Source: Pelobium manganitolerans (GTDB lineage: Bacteria; Bacteroidota; Bacteroidia; Sphingobacteriales; Sphingobacteriaceae). Taken from it: a stretch of DNA of 64,000 bases. Location: NCBI RefSeq assembly GCF_003609575.1, contig NZ_MBTA01000029.1:124001-188000 (forward strand), given 5' to 3'. Numbering within the stretch: position 1 is the stretch's first letter; the number at the start of each line of letters is the position of its first letter. The notes beneath the pieces were generated by a model. The model was not told the DNA's origin. It made no database searches and worked only from the letters and a program-made list of their open reading frames with translations. Below, piece by piece: positions 44,963 to 54,215 of the stretch. The translations under genes and the position numbers were made by a program.

Positions 44963-45670
44963 TTAATCGGCTAAAATTTTCAAGCTTACCGCTCTATCGT
45001 CGGCGCCTTTGACTAAGCCTTTTGTCCAAACGGTATAAACTTTACCAGCATCCAAGCTGATATTATCCAAATTAGCCAAACTGCTGCTTCCGGTAGTTGG
45101 TTTTAAACGCAAAAAGTAGTTTCCTGCCCTTACGTTGGTATAAGCGGATGCGGTGCGGTAATTGATATTTTTGATGGCGTTCACGCTATCTACCAAGTTT
45201 TTCTGAAACACTAAATTTAAATCCTTAGCATCTGCCGATACATTGATAAACCTTACCGTGGCCATAGTGTCTGTCAAAGCTGTACTTCTATCTACGGTGG
45301 CAATATAAATTAAAGAATCTGTGCCCGGCTTTCCGGCTAAAAACAAGGTATGGCGCTTGTTTTGGTCCAGGTAAAAATCAAACTTTGTGGTGGGCAGAAG
45401 TTGTCCTTTGCGCTCGGTATAAACGTGGTTTGTGCCCGCGGACACGTTTAAATAACCGCTAGCTTCGCCAAAAGCTAAAGGCGCTCCGGTTTTTAAGGTA
45501 TCGTTGATGTAAAATCCGTAAGCCAAATCATCGGCAACCGCATTCACAATTCTTAACTGCGCTTCGCCTACCCTATCCGGAACTTCCTCTGGCGCACAAG
45601 AAAAAAATACCACAGCCATAAGCACTAAGGCCAAACTTTTAACTAATAAGCTTTTGATATTGGTAGTCAT
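44963..45670 (-). CDS. DUF4397-domain lipoprotein
   Basis: A 235-residue lipoprotein, signal ending FFSC (Cys25). The mature chain starts with EAQLRIVNAVADDLAYGFYIND, followed by TVRFINVSADAKDLNLVFQ and RTASAYTNVRAGNYFLRLKP, two beta-repeats of the DUF4397 type common in Bacteroidota envelope proteins. Function is unknown. It lies beyond the dnaN terminator and probably forms a unit with the DedA gene downstream. Confidence 0.75.
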   Translation of the reverse strand: MTTNIKSLLVKSLALVLMAVVFFSCAPEEVPDRVGEAQLRIVNAVADDLAYGFYINDTLKTGAPLAFGEASGYLNVSAGTNHVYTERKGQLLPTTKFDFYLDQNKRHTLFLAGKPGTDSLIYIATVDRSTALTDTMATVRFINVSADAKDLNLVFQKNLVDSVNAIKNINYRTASAYTNVRAGNYFLRLKPTTGSSSLANLDNISLDAGKVYTVWTKGLVKGADDRAVSLKILAD

Positions 45671-45693
45671 TTTTAAAATCGCCCAAAAATAAA

Positions 45694-45722
45694 CAAAAAA
45701 GGCTTGGTTTTGATACCAAGCC
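45694..45722 (-). terminator. Rho-independent terminator after dnaN
   Basis: On the minus strand a 7-bp stem (GGCTTGG with CCAAGCC) with an 8-base loop runs into TTTTTT, 24 bases after the dnaN stop. Confidence 0.9.
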
Positions 45723-45745
45723 CCTCTTAATTAAATAAGATAATT

Positions 45746-46870
45746 TTATGCGTAATTGTTTAACATTACCGGCATCACCAACATTAAAATATCTTCATTT
45801 TCATCCTTCACACTTGGGAATAAGATACCTGCACGGTTTGGTGTGCTCATTTCAATGGTAACTTCATCGCCAGAAAGGTTGTTCAACATCTCTATTAAAA
45901 ACTTGGCGTTAAAACCAATCTCCATATCTTCGCCATCAAACTGGCAACCAATTCTTTCGTGGGCTTCGTTTGCAAAGTCAATATCCTCGGAGGATATGTG
46001 CAACTCGGCACCCGAGATTTTTAAACGCACTTGGTGGGTGGTTTTATTTGCGAAGATAACCACACGTTTAAGACAGTTTAAAAACAAACTGCGGTCTAAA
46101 GTTAATTTGTTAGGGTTGTTTTGAGGGATAACCGCTTCATAATCTGGGTAACGCTCGTCAATTAAGCGGCATACCAAATTGATATTGGCAAACTTAAAAA
46201 ACGCACTGGTTGAGTTGTACTCTACAGAAACATTCACATCTTCGGCAGGCAAAGATGATTTAAGTAAGTTTAGTGCTTTACGGGGCAATATAAAAGATGT
46301 TGCTTCCTCTGCTTTTGCGTCATTTCTGCGGTAACGTACCAATTTGTGTGCATCTGTTGCCACAAACGTAACGTTTTGCGGAGACAGTTGGCAAAAAACA
46401 CCTGTCATAGCTGGTCTTAACTCATCATTACTAACCGCAAAAACAGTTTTGTTGATGGCTTCTGCCAAAACAGAAGCAGGCAAGTTTACAGACGAAGCAT
46501 TTTCTACGGTAGGGATTTTAGGGAAGTCCTCCCCGTTTTCGCCGCTTAAACGGTATTTACCGTCGCCGGCGCTAATTTCAATGGCAAAAGTGCTGTCATC
46601 TACCGAGAAAGCTATGGGCTGTTCTGGCAAAGTTTTAAGCGTATCTAACAATATTTTAGATGGAACAGCAATTTTTCCGCCTTCTTTAGATTCTACAGCC
46701 AATGAGGTAGTCATGCTGGTTTGCAAATCTGTAGCAGAAATAATTAAGCTGTTATCTTTAATCTCAAACAAAAAGTTCTCTAGGATGGGCAACACCGCAC
46801 TATTGCTTAAGGCGCCGCTTACCGCTTGTAAATGCTTTAATAAAGTTGACGTAGAAACAATGAATCTCAT
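45746..46870 (-). CDS. dnaN: DNA polymerase III subunit beta (sliding clamp)
   Basis: A 374-residue ring-forming clamp that tethers the replicative polymerase to DNA. The start MRFIVSTSTLLKHLQAVSGAL, the middle segment AMTGVFCQLSPQNVTFVATDAHKLVRY and the end LMLVMPVMLNNYA are characteristic, and the three-domain length is normal. It lies 48 bases downstream of gldG on the same strand and far from any visible replication origin or dnaA. It may be read from the gld operon and also from the box at 46905. Confidence 0.97.
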   Translation of the reverse strand: MRFIVSTSTLLKHLQAVSGALSNSAVLPILENFLFEIKDNSLIISATDLQTSMTTSLAVESKEGGKIAVPSKILLDTLKTLPEQPIAFSVDDSTFAIEISAGDGKYRLSGENGEDFPKIPTVENASSVNLPASVLAEAINKTVFAVSNDELRPAMTGVFCQLSPQNVTFVATDAHKLVRYRRNDAKAEEATSFILPRKALNLLKSSLPAEDVNVSVEYNSTSAFFKFANINLVCRLIDERYPDYEAVIPQNNPNKLTLDRSLFLNCLKRVVIFANKTTHQVRLKISGAELHISSEDIDFANEAHERIGCQFDGEDMEIGFNAKFLIEMLNNLSGDEVTIEMSTPNRAGILFPSVKDENEDILMLVMPVMLNNYA

Positions 46871-46904
46871 CTCGTTGTTTATTTTTTTAGGGCTTTTTAA
46901 AAAT

Positions 46905-46912
46905 CAAAAATA
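46905..46912 (-). promoter_or_regulatory. Putative -7 box of dnaN
   Basis: TATTTTTG on the minus strand matches the Bacteroidota TAnnTTTG consensus, 34 bases before the dnaN start. A -33 TTG was not found at the usual distance, so support is limited. Confidence 0.4.
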
Positions 46913-46918
46913 TGAATT

Positions 46919-48613
46919 TTAATATGCATACTTCCGTTTGCGATAAAGATGTTGAAAAATTCCGAAAAGCAACAATAATATTAAGGGGATTAAGGTATTT
47001 ATAAGCTGCCATTTGAACTTTTCGGCAACCAGCTTACCTTTGTCTAGCAAACGCAATTTCAGCTCTTTTCCGCGTAAGGCTATTAGGCCCGAATCATCTG
47101 TTAAATAGTCTACTGCGTTTAATAAGAAGGTTTTATTGGCATAAGTTTGCTGGCTAAACCTGTCGTAACCCAAAGGAAAAACAGAACCGTCTGTGCCGCT
47201 CACCTGGCTCTTAAAAACATCGCCGTCGCTAAATACTAACATTTTAGTAAAAGTGCTTTTTTGAAGCTTTTGGGTGCCTAAATCTGCCCCTGCTGGGATG
47301 GCTTGCGTTAAAAAATTAGACTTAAAAATCCCTTCGGATAAAACACACACGGCTTTTGGTGCGCTCTGGAAAAGCTTAGGATCGGGCGTGTCTTCTATCA
47401 TTTTTAATGAGATGATAGTGGGCGCTTGTAGCTCTCTGTTAAATGGAGAAGTACTTAACAATACATTATGCCTTACATTTGCTACCGCGATGGTATCAAT
47501 GGTATTGATAAATTCTGTTTTTATACCGTCTAAATTCTTCACCATCGGGTGCGGGCTTACCGGCATAATAATAGGATAAAACAGCCAAGGAACCAGCTGC
47601 AACTGTGGCTGGCCACCTACCGAACCCACGTTTACCGGGATTTGCGCACAGTTCATATCACCCACCAAATCATAATTGACGCGGATACCGTAAGTAAAAA
47701 GCTGATCGTCTAAATTCAGCTTTTTTTGAAACGCCAGTTGCTCTTCCCTTTTGGTACTGCGCATACTGTCCAAATCGGCGTTCACTTGGTCTATAGCCCA
47801 AATGATTTTACCGCCCGCCATTAAAAACTGATCAATTTTGTATTTCTCTGGCTCTGTAAACGCAGTTTGTGGCTTGGCTATCACCATCACTTTTAACTTT
47901 TGCAAACCGCTGGCGGTAATGTCGGTAAGGTTTATGCGACCAGCTTCGTAACCGTCGGCCAAAGCTTTCATAGCATCTTGCAATTGCAAGTCGCTTAACT
48001 CGCCGTGGCCTTCTGTGAAACCCACACGTGGCTTGCCGCCCGAACTCACTTTTTTTATGGCCGATGAAAAAGCATATTCTAAATTTTGGATGGAGTTGTT
48101 GAGCACTTCATCTGGTGATAAACCCATCCTATTTTGCAACAAACGTACGGGGATTTGCTCGCCGTTAAAGCTTACCATCGCCGCAGGGAAAATCACTTTT
48201 TGGCTTAAACCCGATTCGGTTTTTACACTCAAATTGGTGGGTTCTATCCCTTTTGCGCCCAGCTCGTTGTAAACTTCTTCTTGTTGCTGTGGGTTTTTAC
48301 CGTCCAAAGGATTTATAAATTCAAACTTAATATTATTGCCTGCATAAGCTTTGTAATCCGTTAGCAAATCTTTGGTGGCGCGCTGCAAACGCTTAAATCC
48401 TGATGGGAATTCGCCTTCTAAAAACACGGAGATTTTTACCGGCTCTTTTAGGCTTTGCAAAATATTTACCGTTACCGGCGATATGGTAAAACGCCTTTCC
48501 TTCGTAAAATCAATCCGATGAAAAGCAAAGCCCGAAATAAAATTGAGCGCAACAATCCCAACAAAAACCGCCAGTAGCTGTAATAAGTCTTTATTTTTTT
48601 TGCGGTTTACCAT
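46919..48613 (-). CDS. gldG: Gliding motility ABC transporter component GldG
   Basis: A 564-residue membrane-anchored protein of the GldA-GldF-GldG ABC system. An N-terminal transmembrane segment (about 11-31, LLAVFVGIVALNFISGFAF) is followed by a large periplasmic ABC-type domain (FTISPVTVNILQSLKEPVKISVFLEGEFP, KPRVGFTEGHGELSD, GGKIIWAIDQVNAD) and a C-terminal transmembrane helix (LINTLIPLILLLLFGIFQHLY). It overlaps gldF by 7 bases. The exact role in gliding or type IX secretion is still debated. Confidence 0.92.
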   Translation of the reverse strand: MVNRKKNKDLLQLLAVFVGIVALNFISGFAFHRIDFTKERRFTISPVTVNILQSLKEPVKISVFLEGEFPSGFKRLQRATKDLLTDYKAYAGNNIKFEFINPLDGKNPQQQEEVYNELGAKGIEPTNLSVKTESGLSQKVIFPAAMVSFNGEQIPVRLLQNRMGLSPDEVLNNSIQNLEYAFSSAIKKVSSGGKPRVGFTEGHGELSDLQLQDAMKALADGYEAGRINLTDITASGLQKLKVMVIAKPQTAFTEPEKYKIDQFLMAGGKIIWAIDQVNADLDSMRSTKREEQLAFQKKLNLDDQLFTYGIRVNYDLVGDMNCAQIPVNVGSVGGQPQLQLVPWLFYPIIMPVSPHPMVKNLDGIKTEFINTIDTIAVANVRHNVLLSTSPFNRELQAPTIISLKMIEDTPDPKLFQSAPKAVCVLSEGIFKSNFLTQAIPAGADLGTQKLQKSTFTKMLVFSDGDVFKSQVSGTDGSVFPLGYDRFSQQTYANKTFLLNAVDYLTDDSGLIALRGKELKLRLLDKGKLVAEKFKWQLINTLIPLILLLLFGIFQHLYRKRKYAY

Positions 48614-49335
48614 TTTCTGCCTCCCAGTACGGTTTTAGTAATGCTTAAGAATAAAACAATCACACTTATAAAGTAAACCAGATCCCGCGTATCCAAAACA
48701 CCCCTGCTTATAGATTGGTAATGCTCATTAATGCCGAGGTTGATTAAAACGCCGTCAAACTTTTGCAAAGACAACAGTTGGCTAAGCGAATCAAATCCGC
48801 TAAAAACGAAAAAACACAGAAAAATTGCGATGGCAAAAGCAATCACCTGATTTTTTGTGAGTGCAGATGAAAAAATGCCGATGGCCGCAAAATTTGCCCC
48901 CAGCAGAAACAAACCGATGTAGGAGCCAATAACCGCCCCCGTATCAATATTACCTAGCGTAGTTCCCAGTTGGTAAACCGAAATATAATATACCAACGTA
49001 GGCAACAGCGCAAACAGCACCAGCGCCAAAGCGGCCAAATATTTTCCAAAAACAATTTGCCAGTCGGTTAATGGCCGCGTAACCAGCAGCTCAAACGTAC
49101 CTTCTTTTTTTTCTTCGGCAAAACTGCGCATGGTAATACCCGGTATCAGGAACATAAAAAGATAAGGCGTTAAATAAAATAAACTCTCTAAGCTGGCATA
49201 GCCGTAATCTAAAACACTTGTTTCCGGAAAAACCCAAAGCAAAAGGCTAAGCACCAGTAAAAACACGCCAATGGTGATATAGGCTACCAGCGAATTTAAA
49301 TAAGCAAAAAGTTCTTTTTTAAAAATGGTAAACAT
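48607..49335 (-). CDS. gldF: Gliding motility ABC transporter permease GldF
   Basis: A 242-residue integral membrane permease with six hydrophobic helices. The sequence MRSFAEEKKEGTFELLVTRPLTDWQIVFGKYLAAL (about 66-100) is typical of ABC-2 type permeases in this family. It lies 12 bases after gldA and overlaps gldG, so the three are co-transcribed. Confidence 0.93.
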   Translation of the reverse strand: MFTIFKKELFAYLNSLVAYITIGVFLLVLSLLLWVFPETSVLDYGYASLESLFYLTPYLFMFLIPGITMRSFAEEKKEGTFELLVTRPLTDWQIVFGKYLAALALVLFALLPTLVYYISVYQLGTTLGNIDTGAVIGSYIGLFLLGANFAAIGIFSSALTKNQVIAFAIAIFLCFFVFSGFDSLSQLLSLQKFDGVLINLGINEHYQSISRGVLDTRDLVYFISVIVLFLSITKTVLGGRKW

Positions 49336-49347
49336 GCTTTATAGTGG

Positions 49348-50085
49348 CTAGGCGATATTGGTAAGTTTAACAAAAATAGGTTCTAAGGCCGTTTGCTGAT
49401 GACTAGCCAACAAATTTTTAAGGCTGTCGTTAGCTACAATTTCGCCTTTGTTAATCATCACGATATCATCGCAAACGGCCTCAACTTCTTGCATAATATG
49501 GGTTGATAAAATTACGGTTTTGGTTTTGCCCAGTTCCCTAATTAAAGCACGCACCTCAATTAATTGGTTTGGGTCCAGGCCCGATGTGGGTTCGTCTAAT
49601 ATCAGCACTGACGGATTGTGGATGATTGCCTGCGCCAAACCCACCCTTTGTTTATATCCTTTTGAGAGCTGACCGATTTTTTTGTGCTGCTCTTTGCCCA
49701 ATCCGGTAAGTTTAATCACCTCCGCCACCCTTTCGCTAATATTTCTAAGTTGGTGTGTTTCGGCAATAAAAGCCAAAAACTCTTTCACGTACATCTCTAA
49801 ATAAAGGGGGTTGCTTTCTGGCAGGTAGCCAATATTTTTACGCACCTGCAAAGTTTCTTCGCTGATATCAAAACCGCAAACGCTGGCTTTACCGCTGGTT
49901 TGCGGAATGTAAGAAGTCAGCATTTTCATGGTAGTTGATTTACCGGCGCCGTTAGGCCCTAAAAAGCCTAAAATGCGACCAGGCTTAGCTTCAAAGCTGA
50001 TGCCGTTAACCGCTTTTTGCTGGCCGTAAACTTTTGTTAAAGATGTAACAACAATGCTCAATTCGTAAAATTTACTGAAAACCAA
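49348..50085 (-). CDS. gldA: Gliding motility ABC transporter ATPase GldA
   Basis: The ATP-binding subunit of the GldAFG transporter. Walker A is GPNGAGKST (43-51 from the ATG at 50085), the signature is LSKGYKQRVGLAQ, and Walker B is VLILDEPTSGLD. The first eight codons from that ATG are not like the family; a TTG at 50061 gives the more usual start SIVVTSLTKVYGQQKAV, so the true start may be there. It is the first gene of gldA-gldF-gldG and is divergent from the LuxE/PaaK-like gene. Confidence 0.93.
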   Translation of the reverse strand: MVFSKFYELSIVVTSLTKVYGQQKAVNGISFEAKPGRILGFLGPNGAGKSTTMKMLTSYIPQTSGKASVCGFDISEETLQVRKNIGYLPESNPLYLEMYVKEFLAFIAETHQLRNISERVAEVIKLTGLGKEQHKKIGQLSKGYKQRVGLAQAIIHNPSVLILDEPTSGLDPNQLIEVRALIRELGKTKTVILSTHIMQEVEAVCDDIVMINKGEIVANDSLKNLLASHQQTALEPIFVKLTNIA

Positions 50086-50190
50086 AGCTATAAAATTTGC
50101 CTTAAAATAACAGAGCTTCCTTTTTTACCATTTTTAAAAACACAATTGCCACAAGCCTTTATACTTTACAAAAGCTTGTTAAATTTGGAT

Positions 50191-51159
50191 ATGAATATTT
50201 TTAACATCCACGGCGAAACGGAATTTAACCAAACCTGTTTGGATATTTTTCAGTTGCAATACCAAACTATTGCTGTTTACCAACGCTTTGTGGATGCTTT
50301 AAACGTTAAGCCCGAGCAGGTTAAGCATTATTTGCAGATACCTTTTTTGCCCATCTCTTTTTTTAAAACCCACGCAATTATTGAAGACGAAGCCTTTGCC
50401 GACGTGGTTTTTACCAGTTCTGGCACAACCGGCACCGTTAACAGCAAACACTTTGTGCAAGACGTTTACATTTACGAACAAAGCTATCGTAACGCTTTCG
50501 CGCGATTTTATGGTGATATTGAAAGCACCTGCGTTTTAGCTTTACTGCCCAATTATTTGGAACGCGGTGGCTCATCCTTAATTTATATGGTTGAGGATCT
50601 GATTAAGCTTTCTAAAAACACTAACAGTGGCTTCTTTTTAAACGAACATGCGCAATTGAAAGAAACTTTAGTACAGCTGCAACAATCCAAAACCAAGACC
50701 ATTTTGATAGGTGTTACCTATGCCCTGCTCGATTTTGTAGAACACTTCACCATTAATTTTCCAGAACTGGTGGTGATGGAAACCGGCGGGATGAAAGGCC
50801 GGCGCAAAGAGATGGTGCGCGAAGAATTGCACCAACAGCTCACCCAGGGTTTCGGTGTGGCTAAAATCCACTCGGAGTACGGCATGACCGAACTTTTATC
50901 ACAAGCTTACTCTTATGGCGACGGTATTTTCACCTGCCCGCCCTGGATGAAAATAATCGCCCGCGACCCTAACGACCCGCTTACTTTGTTAGATGCCGGA
51001 AAATCTGGAGGACTAAACATAATTGACTTGGCAAACGTAAATTCCTGTTCATTTATAGCCACGCAAGATTTAGGGAAAACCTACTCCGACGGTTCATTTG
51101 AAGTACTCGGACGTTTTGATAACACCGATATCCGTGGTTGCAACCTGATGGTGGTATAA
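50191..51159 (+). CDS. LuxE/PaaK-like acyl-activating or acyl-transferring protein
   Basis: A 322-residue cytoplasmic protein. FTSSGTTGTVNSKHFV is the adenylate-forming enzyme phosphate loop, and METGGMKGRRKEM, HSEYGMTELLSQAYS and DTDIRGCNLMVV-like C-terminal segments fit the LuxE/PaaK acyl-protein synthetase group. The frame extends to a TTG at 50146, but the ATG at 50191 directly follows a TAAATTTG box and gives the usual start MNIFNIHGETEF. The substrate is unknown; the gene is conserved near gldA in related genomes only as far as I recall. Its stop nearly touches the converging RES gene. Confidence 0.75.
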   Translation: MNIFNIHGETEFNQTCLDIFQLQYQTIAVYQRFVDALNVKPEQVKHYLQIPFLPISFFKTHAIIEDEAFADVVFTSSGTTGTVNSKHFVQDVYIYEQSYRNAFARFYGDIESTCVLALLPNYLERGGSSLIYMVEDLIKLSKNTNSGFFLNEHAQLKETLVQLQQSKTKTILIGVTYALLDFVEHFTINFPELVVMETGGMKGRRKEMVREELHQQLTQGFGVAKIHSEYGMTELLSQAYSYGDGIFTCPPWMKIIARDPNDPLTLLDAGKSGGLNIIDLANVNSCSFIATQDLGKTYSDGSFEVLGRFDNTDIRGCNLMVV

Positions 51160-51160
51160 C

Positions 51161-51610
51161 TTAGATTAACCTTTGATCAAAAGAGAAAGGTTCCTTTTGC
51201 AATAATTTCAGTTTTGAAATATCCGGATGTGCAGGGTTTGCAATGTAATTGTACTCTCCTTTGATTATCGCAGAAGGAACTCTCAGCAATAAAAACTCTT
51301 TTTGCTTTAAAAACCGATTGCCGATAACTTGAGTGCTTTGTTCAAAAGGGATATTATTCCAACCGTTGGGCAGCTTCTCGGCACTGATCTCCGTATAAGC
51401 TGTCTCAACTTCAAAATTTGCCATGCAAAAATCATCGGGCATCAGACCCGTGGGCAAATGAACCAAAACTTCTAACAAAGCCAAGGCCCGCGAACTTGCA
51501 AAATACACCGCCGGGATACCTTCCGTATTCCAGCGTCCGCCGTAAATACGCGCGCCTTCACCGTCCAAACGGTGTGCATATAAGCAGTTGCCTAACCTAA
51601 ACAGCTCCAT
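51161..51610 (-). CDS. RES-domain toxin (NAD-degrading type) of a type II toxin-antitoxin pair
   Basis: A 149-residue RES-domain protein. The diagnostic Arg, Glu and Ser are present: Arg26 in YGGRWNTEG, Glu47 in ALALLEVLVHLP and Ser113 in LRVPSAII. RES toxins of this group deplete NAD+ and stop growth. It starts directly after the antitoxin stop codon (TAG then ATG), so the two are translationally linked. The complete motif set suggests an active toxin. Confidence 0.9.
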   Translation of the reverse strand: MELFRLGNCLYAHRLDGEGARIYGGRWNTEGIPAVYFASSRALALLEVLVHLPTGLMPDDFCMANFEVETAYTEISAEKLPNGWNNIPFEQSTQVIGNRFLKQKEFLLLRVPSAIIKGEYNYIANPAHPDISKLKLLQKEPFSFDQRLI

Positions 51611-52111
51611 CTAAGCAAATAAGCCGTGCTGTATCCGGCCAAGCTCATTGTTTACCAGGCTAAAACCGATGGATGAATCTAAGAGGGAGAGCGGTGTATT
51701 GTTTTTAAAGATGATGGAAGGCGTGCGCATCCAAGTTTTAAACTTATCTAAGGAGCCAAAAACCTGCTCACCACGCGCATACAGCTTTGCCAGCTCTATC
51801 GCTTTTTCTGAGTATTCTCCTTTTATAAAATCAGTATCATTGAACCGCTGGAAGGTTCTTTCATTGATGTGCATTACACCGGCCAGCTCCTGAATGGTAA
51901 AAGATATTTTTTGGATAAGCGACAGCATTGCTTTTTTAGGCAAGCCACGGCGCGTAAGCTCTAAAAGATCGTAATCTGAAGATAGTTTAGAACTCAAACG
52001 CAAAGTACCCAAACCGCCGAAAAAAAGCATCATGGTTTGGGCAATATGCGGCACCGCAGTTAGGTATTCCGCGGCGGGTTCATTTAAGATATTTTTATTA
52101 CTATCAGACAT
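51611..52111 (-). CDS. Xre/MbcA/ParS-type antitoxin
   Basis: A 166-residue partner of the RES toxin. An N-terminal helix-turn-helix region (LLELTRRGLPKKAMLSLIQKISFTIQELAGVMHINERTFQRF) is followed by the toxin-binding domain (EKAIELAKLYARGEQVFG, FKTWMRTPSIIFKNNTPLSLLDSSIG), the classic DUF2384 ending. It binds DNA and represses its own operon in known cases. A TATTTTTG box lies just upstream of its start, 38 bases beyond tyrS. Confidence 0.9.
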   Translation of the reverse strand: MSDSNKNILNEPAAEYLTAVPHIAQTMMLFFGGLGTLRLSSKLSSDYDLLELTRRGLPKKAMLSLIQKISFTIQELAGVMHINERTFQRFNDTDFIKGEYSEKAIELAKLYARGEQVFGSLDKFKTWMRTPSIIFKNNTPLSLLDSSIGFSLVNNELGRIQHGLFA

Positions 52112-52149
52112 TCACACAAAAATAACGAACAAATGTCGGTAATAAAAAT

Positions 52150-53433
52150 TTATTTTAATTTTATTAAAAAGTAATTTTTCTTTCCTTTTTGCACCACAAT
52201 AAATTGATTTGCAATAATTTCAACGTCTTTTGAGCTAGCTTCGGCACTGTTGCATTTAACCCGGTTAACAGAAACGCCACCTCCAGCAATCATCTTTTTA
52301 GCTTCGCCTTTTGAACTGAATATTTTAGTATGCTCGGCTAACAAGGTTGGTAAATCTAAACCCTGCTCAAAGTCAGACTTAGAAACTTCAAACTGGGCAA
52401 TACCTTCAAAAACGGATAACACTTCCGCCGCGCTCATATTGCGCAAAAAATCTAAAGAACCGTTACCGAATAAAAAATCTGTAGTATTTAAAGCAGTTTG
52501 TAAAGCTTCCTCTCCGTGCACCCGGCGGGTAACGTCTTGCGCCAAAGCTTTTTGCAACACACGCAAATGTGGCGCTTTCGCATGTTCGGCAATCAGCTCC
52601 TCAACTTCAGTTTGGTTAAAAAAGGTGAATATTTTGATGTAGTTGGCGGCGTCTTCATCAGAAGAATTGAGCCAAAACTGGTAAAATTGGTACGGACTTG
52701 TACGCTTGGCATCCAACCAGATATTTCCGCCTTCGGTTTTGCCAAATTTAGTACCGTCTGCCTTACGTATCAACGGAGAGGTGAGTGCAAAAGCCTGTCC
52801 GCCTTCTTTTCTGCGGATAAACTCGGTGCCGGTTACAATATTCCCCCATTGGTCCGATCCGCCCATCTGCAACATCATATTTTTATGTTTCCACAGATAA
52901 TAAAAATCGTAACCTTGAATAAGCTGGTAGGTAAACTCAGTAAAAGACATGCCCACATCGCTGTCCAAACGCTTTTTTACCGACTCTTTAGCCATCATGT
53001 AATTTACCGTGATATGCTTTCCGGCATCGCGGATAAAATCTAAGAAGCTGTAATCCTTAAACCAATCGAAATTGTTAACAATCTGGGCGCTGTTTGCGCC
53101 GCAATCAAAATCTAAAAAACGCTCTAACTGTGCTTTAATACCTTGTAAGTTACGTTCTAAAGTTTCTTCAGAAAGTAAGTTCCGTTCCTGCGATTTCCCG
53201 GTGGGGTCGCCAATCATCCCGGTTGCGCCGCCCACCAAAGCGAAGGGTTTATGGCCTGCCTTTTGGAAACGCATCAGGGTAAAAATCTGCGACAAACTGC
53301 CTACGTGTAACGAATCTGCCGTAGGGTCAAACCCGATGTAGCCCGAAGTCATTCCTTTTTGCAGTTCTTCCTCGGTTCCGGGCATCATATCGTGCAACAA
53401 TCCGCGCCAGCGCAGTTCCTCAACAAAATTCAT
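52150..53433 (-). CDS. tyrS: Tyrosyl-tRNA synthetase
   Basis: A 427-residue class I aminoacyl-tRNA synthetase. The HIGH-type motif is HVGS in DPTADSLHVGSLSQIFTLM, and the KMSKS-type motif is KFGKTEGG. GGSDQWGNIVTG is the tyrosine and tRNA site signature, and the C-terminal S4-like domain contains KMIAGGGVSVNRVKC. Length is typical. It is divergent from the AcpH-like gene and lies upstream of the toxin-antitoxin pair. Confidence 0.97.
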   Translation of the reverse strand: MNFVEELRWRGLLHDMMPGTEEELQKGMTSGYIGFDPTADSLHVGSLSQIFTLMRFQKAGHKPFALVGGATGMIGDPTGKSQERNLLSEETLERNLQGIKAQLERFLDFDCGANSAQIVNNFDWFKDYSFLDFIRDAGKHITVNYMMAKESVKKRLDSDVGMSFTEFTYQLIQGYDFYYLWKHKNMMLQMGGSDQWGNIVTGTEFIRRKEGGQAFALTSPLIRKADGTKFGKTEGGNIWLDAKRTSPYQFYQFWLNSSDEDAANYIKIFTFFNQTEVEELIAEHAKAPHLRVLQKALAQDVTRRVHGEEALQTALNTTDFLFGNGSLDFLRNMSAAEVLSVFEGIAQFEVSKSDFEQGLDLPTLLAEHTKIFSSKGEAKKMIAGGGVSVNRVKCNSAEASSKDVEIIANQFIVVQKGKKNYFLIKLK

Positions 53434-53537
53434 ATCGTATTTATTTAAAATTTGTTTTTATCTTCAAAAAACGCAAATATAGGATTTCGCTCCGAAAGCT
53501 AAGGCTGGGCAAATGGCTATTTTTAATGCGTTTTTTT

Positions 53538-54215
53538 ATGAATTTTCTGTCGCATTATTATTTTGACAAGACCAAAACCAATCCATTAGAGATTGTAGGA
53601 ATGCTTTTGCCCGATTTGATACGCAATGCAGATAAATCATGGAATTTGCATCCCGAAAAGTTAACAGCGCCGGTTTTTGGGAGCCAAAGCCAACAAGCAA
53701 TCATGCTGGGTTGGCAGCGCCATCTAAAGGTTGACCGGGTTTTCCACAGCTCCATGTTTTTCCGTTATCACCAGCATCAGCTTAAACTTTGCATCCGCGA
53801 AAGCTTAAACGGAACGCCTATTAAGCCTTTTTTTGTTGGACATATTGGCATTGAGCTTTTGTTAGACAGCTTGCTTATCACCCAAAATAAGGTAAATGTT
53901 AATGATTTTTATCGGCACTTAGCTAAAGTTGACTTAGACGAAATCCGCAGATTTTTAAAACTAAACCACATCCACGATGTGGAGAAATTTTGCAGCTACT
54001 ACCAGCGCTTTTTAGCCGAAAAGTATATTTACACTTACGCCGATGTTAACCAGATAAGCCACGCTATCAAAAATATTTGTAAAAGAATTTGGCCTTTTAC
54101 GCTTTCTGCGCAACAGGAAGAGGCTATCACCTTAGGCTTACAAGATTATAAAAAAACTTTGAGTGAAAGTTTTATGGTTATCTTTGACGAAATTGATGCA
54201 CAGATAAATAGATGA
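53538..54215 (+). CDS. AcpH-like (DUF479) protein, putative acyl carrier protein phosphodiesterase
   Basis: A 225-residue cytoplasmic protein. The start MNFLSHYYFD, followed by GMLLPDLIR, WQRHLKVDRVFHSS and FVGHIGIELLLDSLL, has the spaced His and Asp residues of the AcpH/DUF479 family, which removes the phosphopantetheine arm from acyl carrier protein. I choose the ATG at 53538 over 53526 because the family begins at that point. Sequence divergence leaves activity uncertain. It overlaps the next gene by 4 bases. Confidence 0.6.
   Translation: MNFLSHYYFDKTKTNPLEIVGMLLPDLIRNADKSWNLHPEKLTAPVFGSQSQQAIMLGWQRHLKVDRVFHSSMFFRYHQHQLKLCIRESLNGTPIKPFFVGHIGIELLLDSLLITQNKVNVNDFYRHLAKVDLDEIRRFLKLNHIHDVEKFCSYYQRFLAEKYIYTYADVNQISHAIKNICKRIWPFTLSAQQEEAITLGLQDYKKTLSESFMVIFDEIDAQINR

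Noticed and set aside
45756-46922. Long plus-strand frames opposite dnaN (122 and 192 codons)
   Set aside because: They are antisense shadows of dnaN; composition follows the codon bias of the real gene and no family pattern is visible.
52250-53043. Plus-strand frames of 130 and 175 codons opposite tyrS
   Set aside because: tyrS is certain and complete on the other strand, and the two frames overlap one another.
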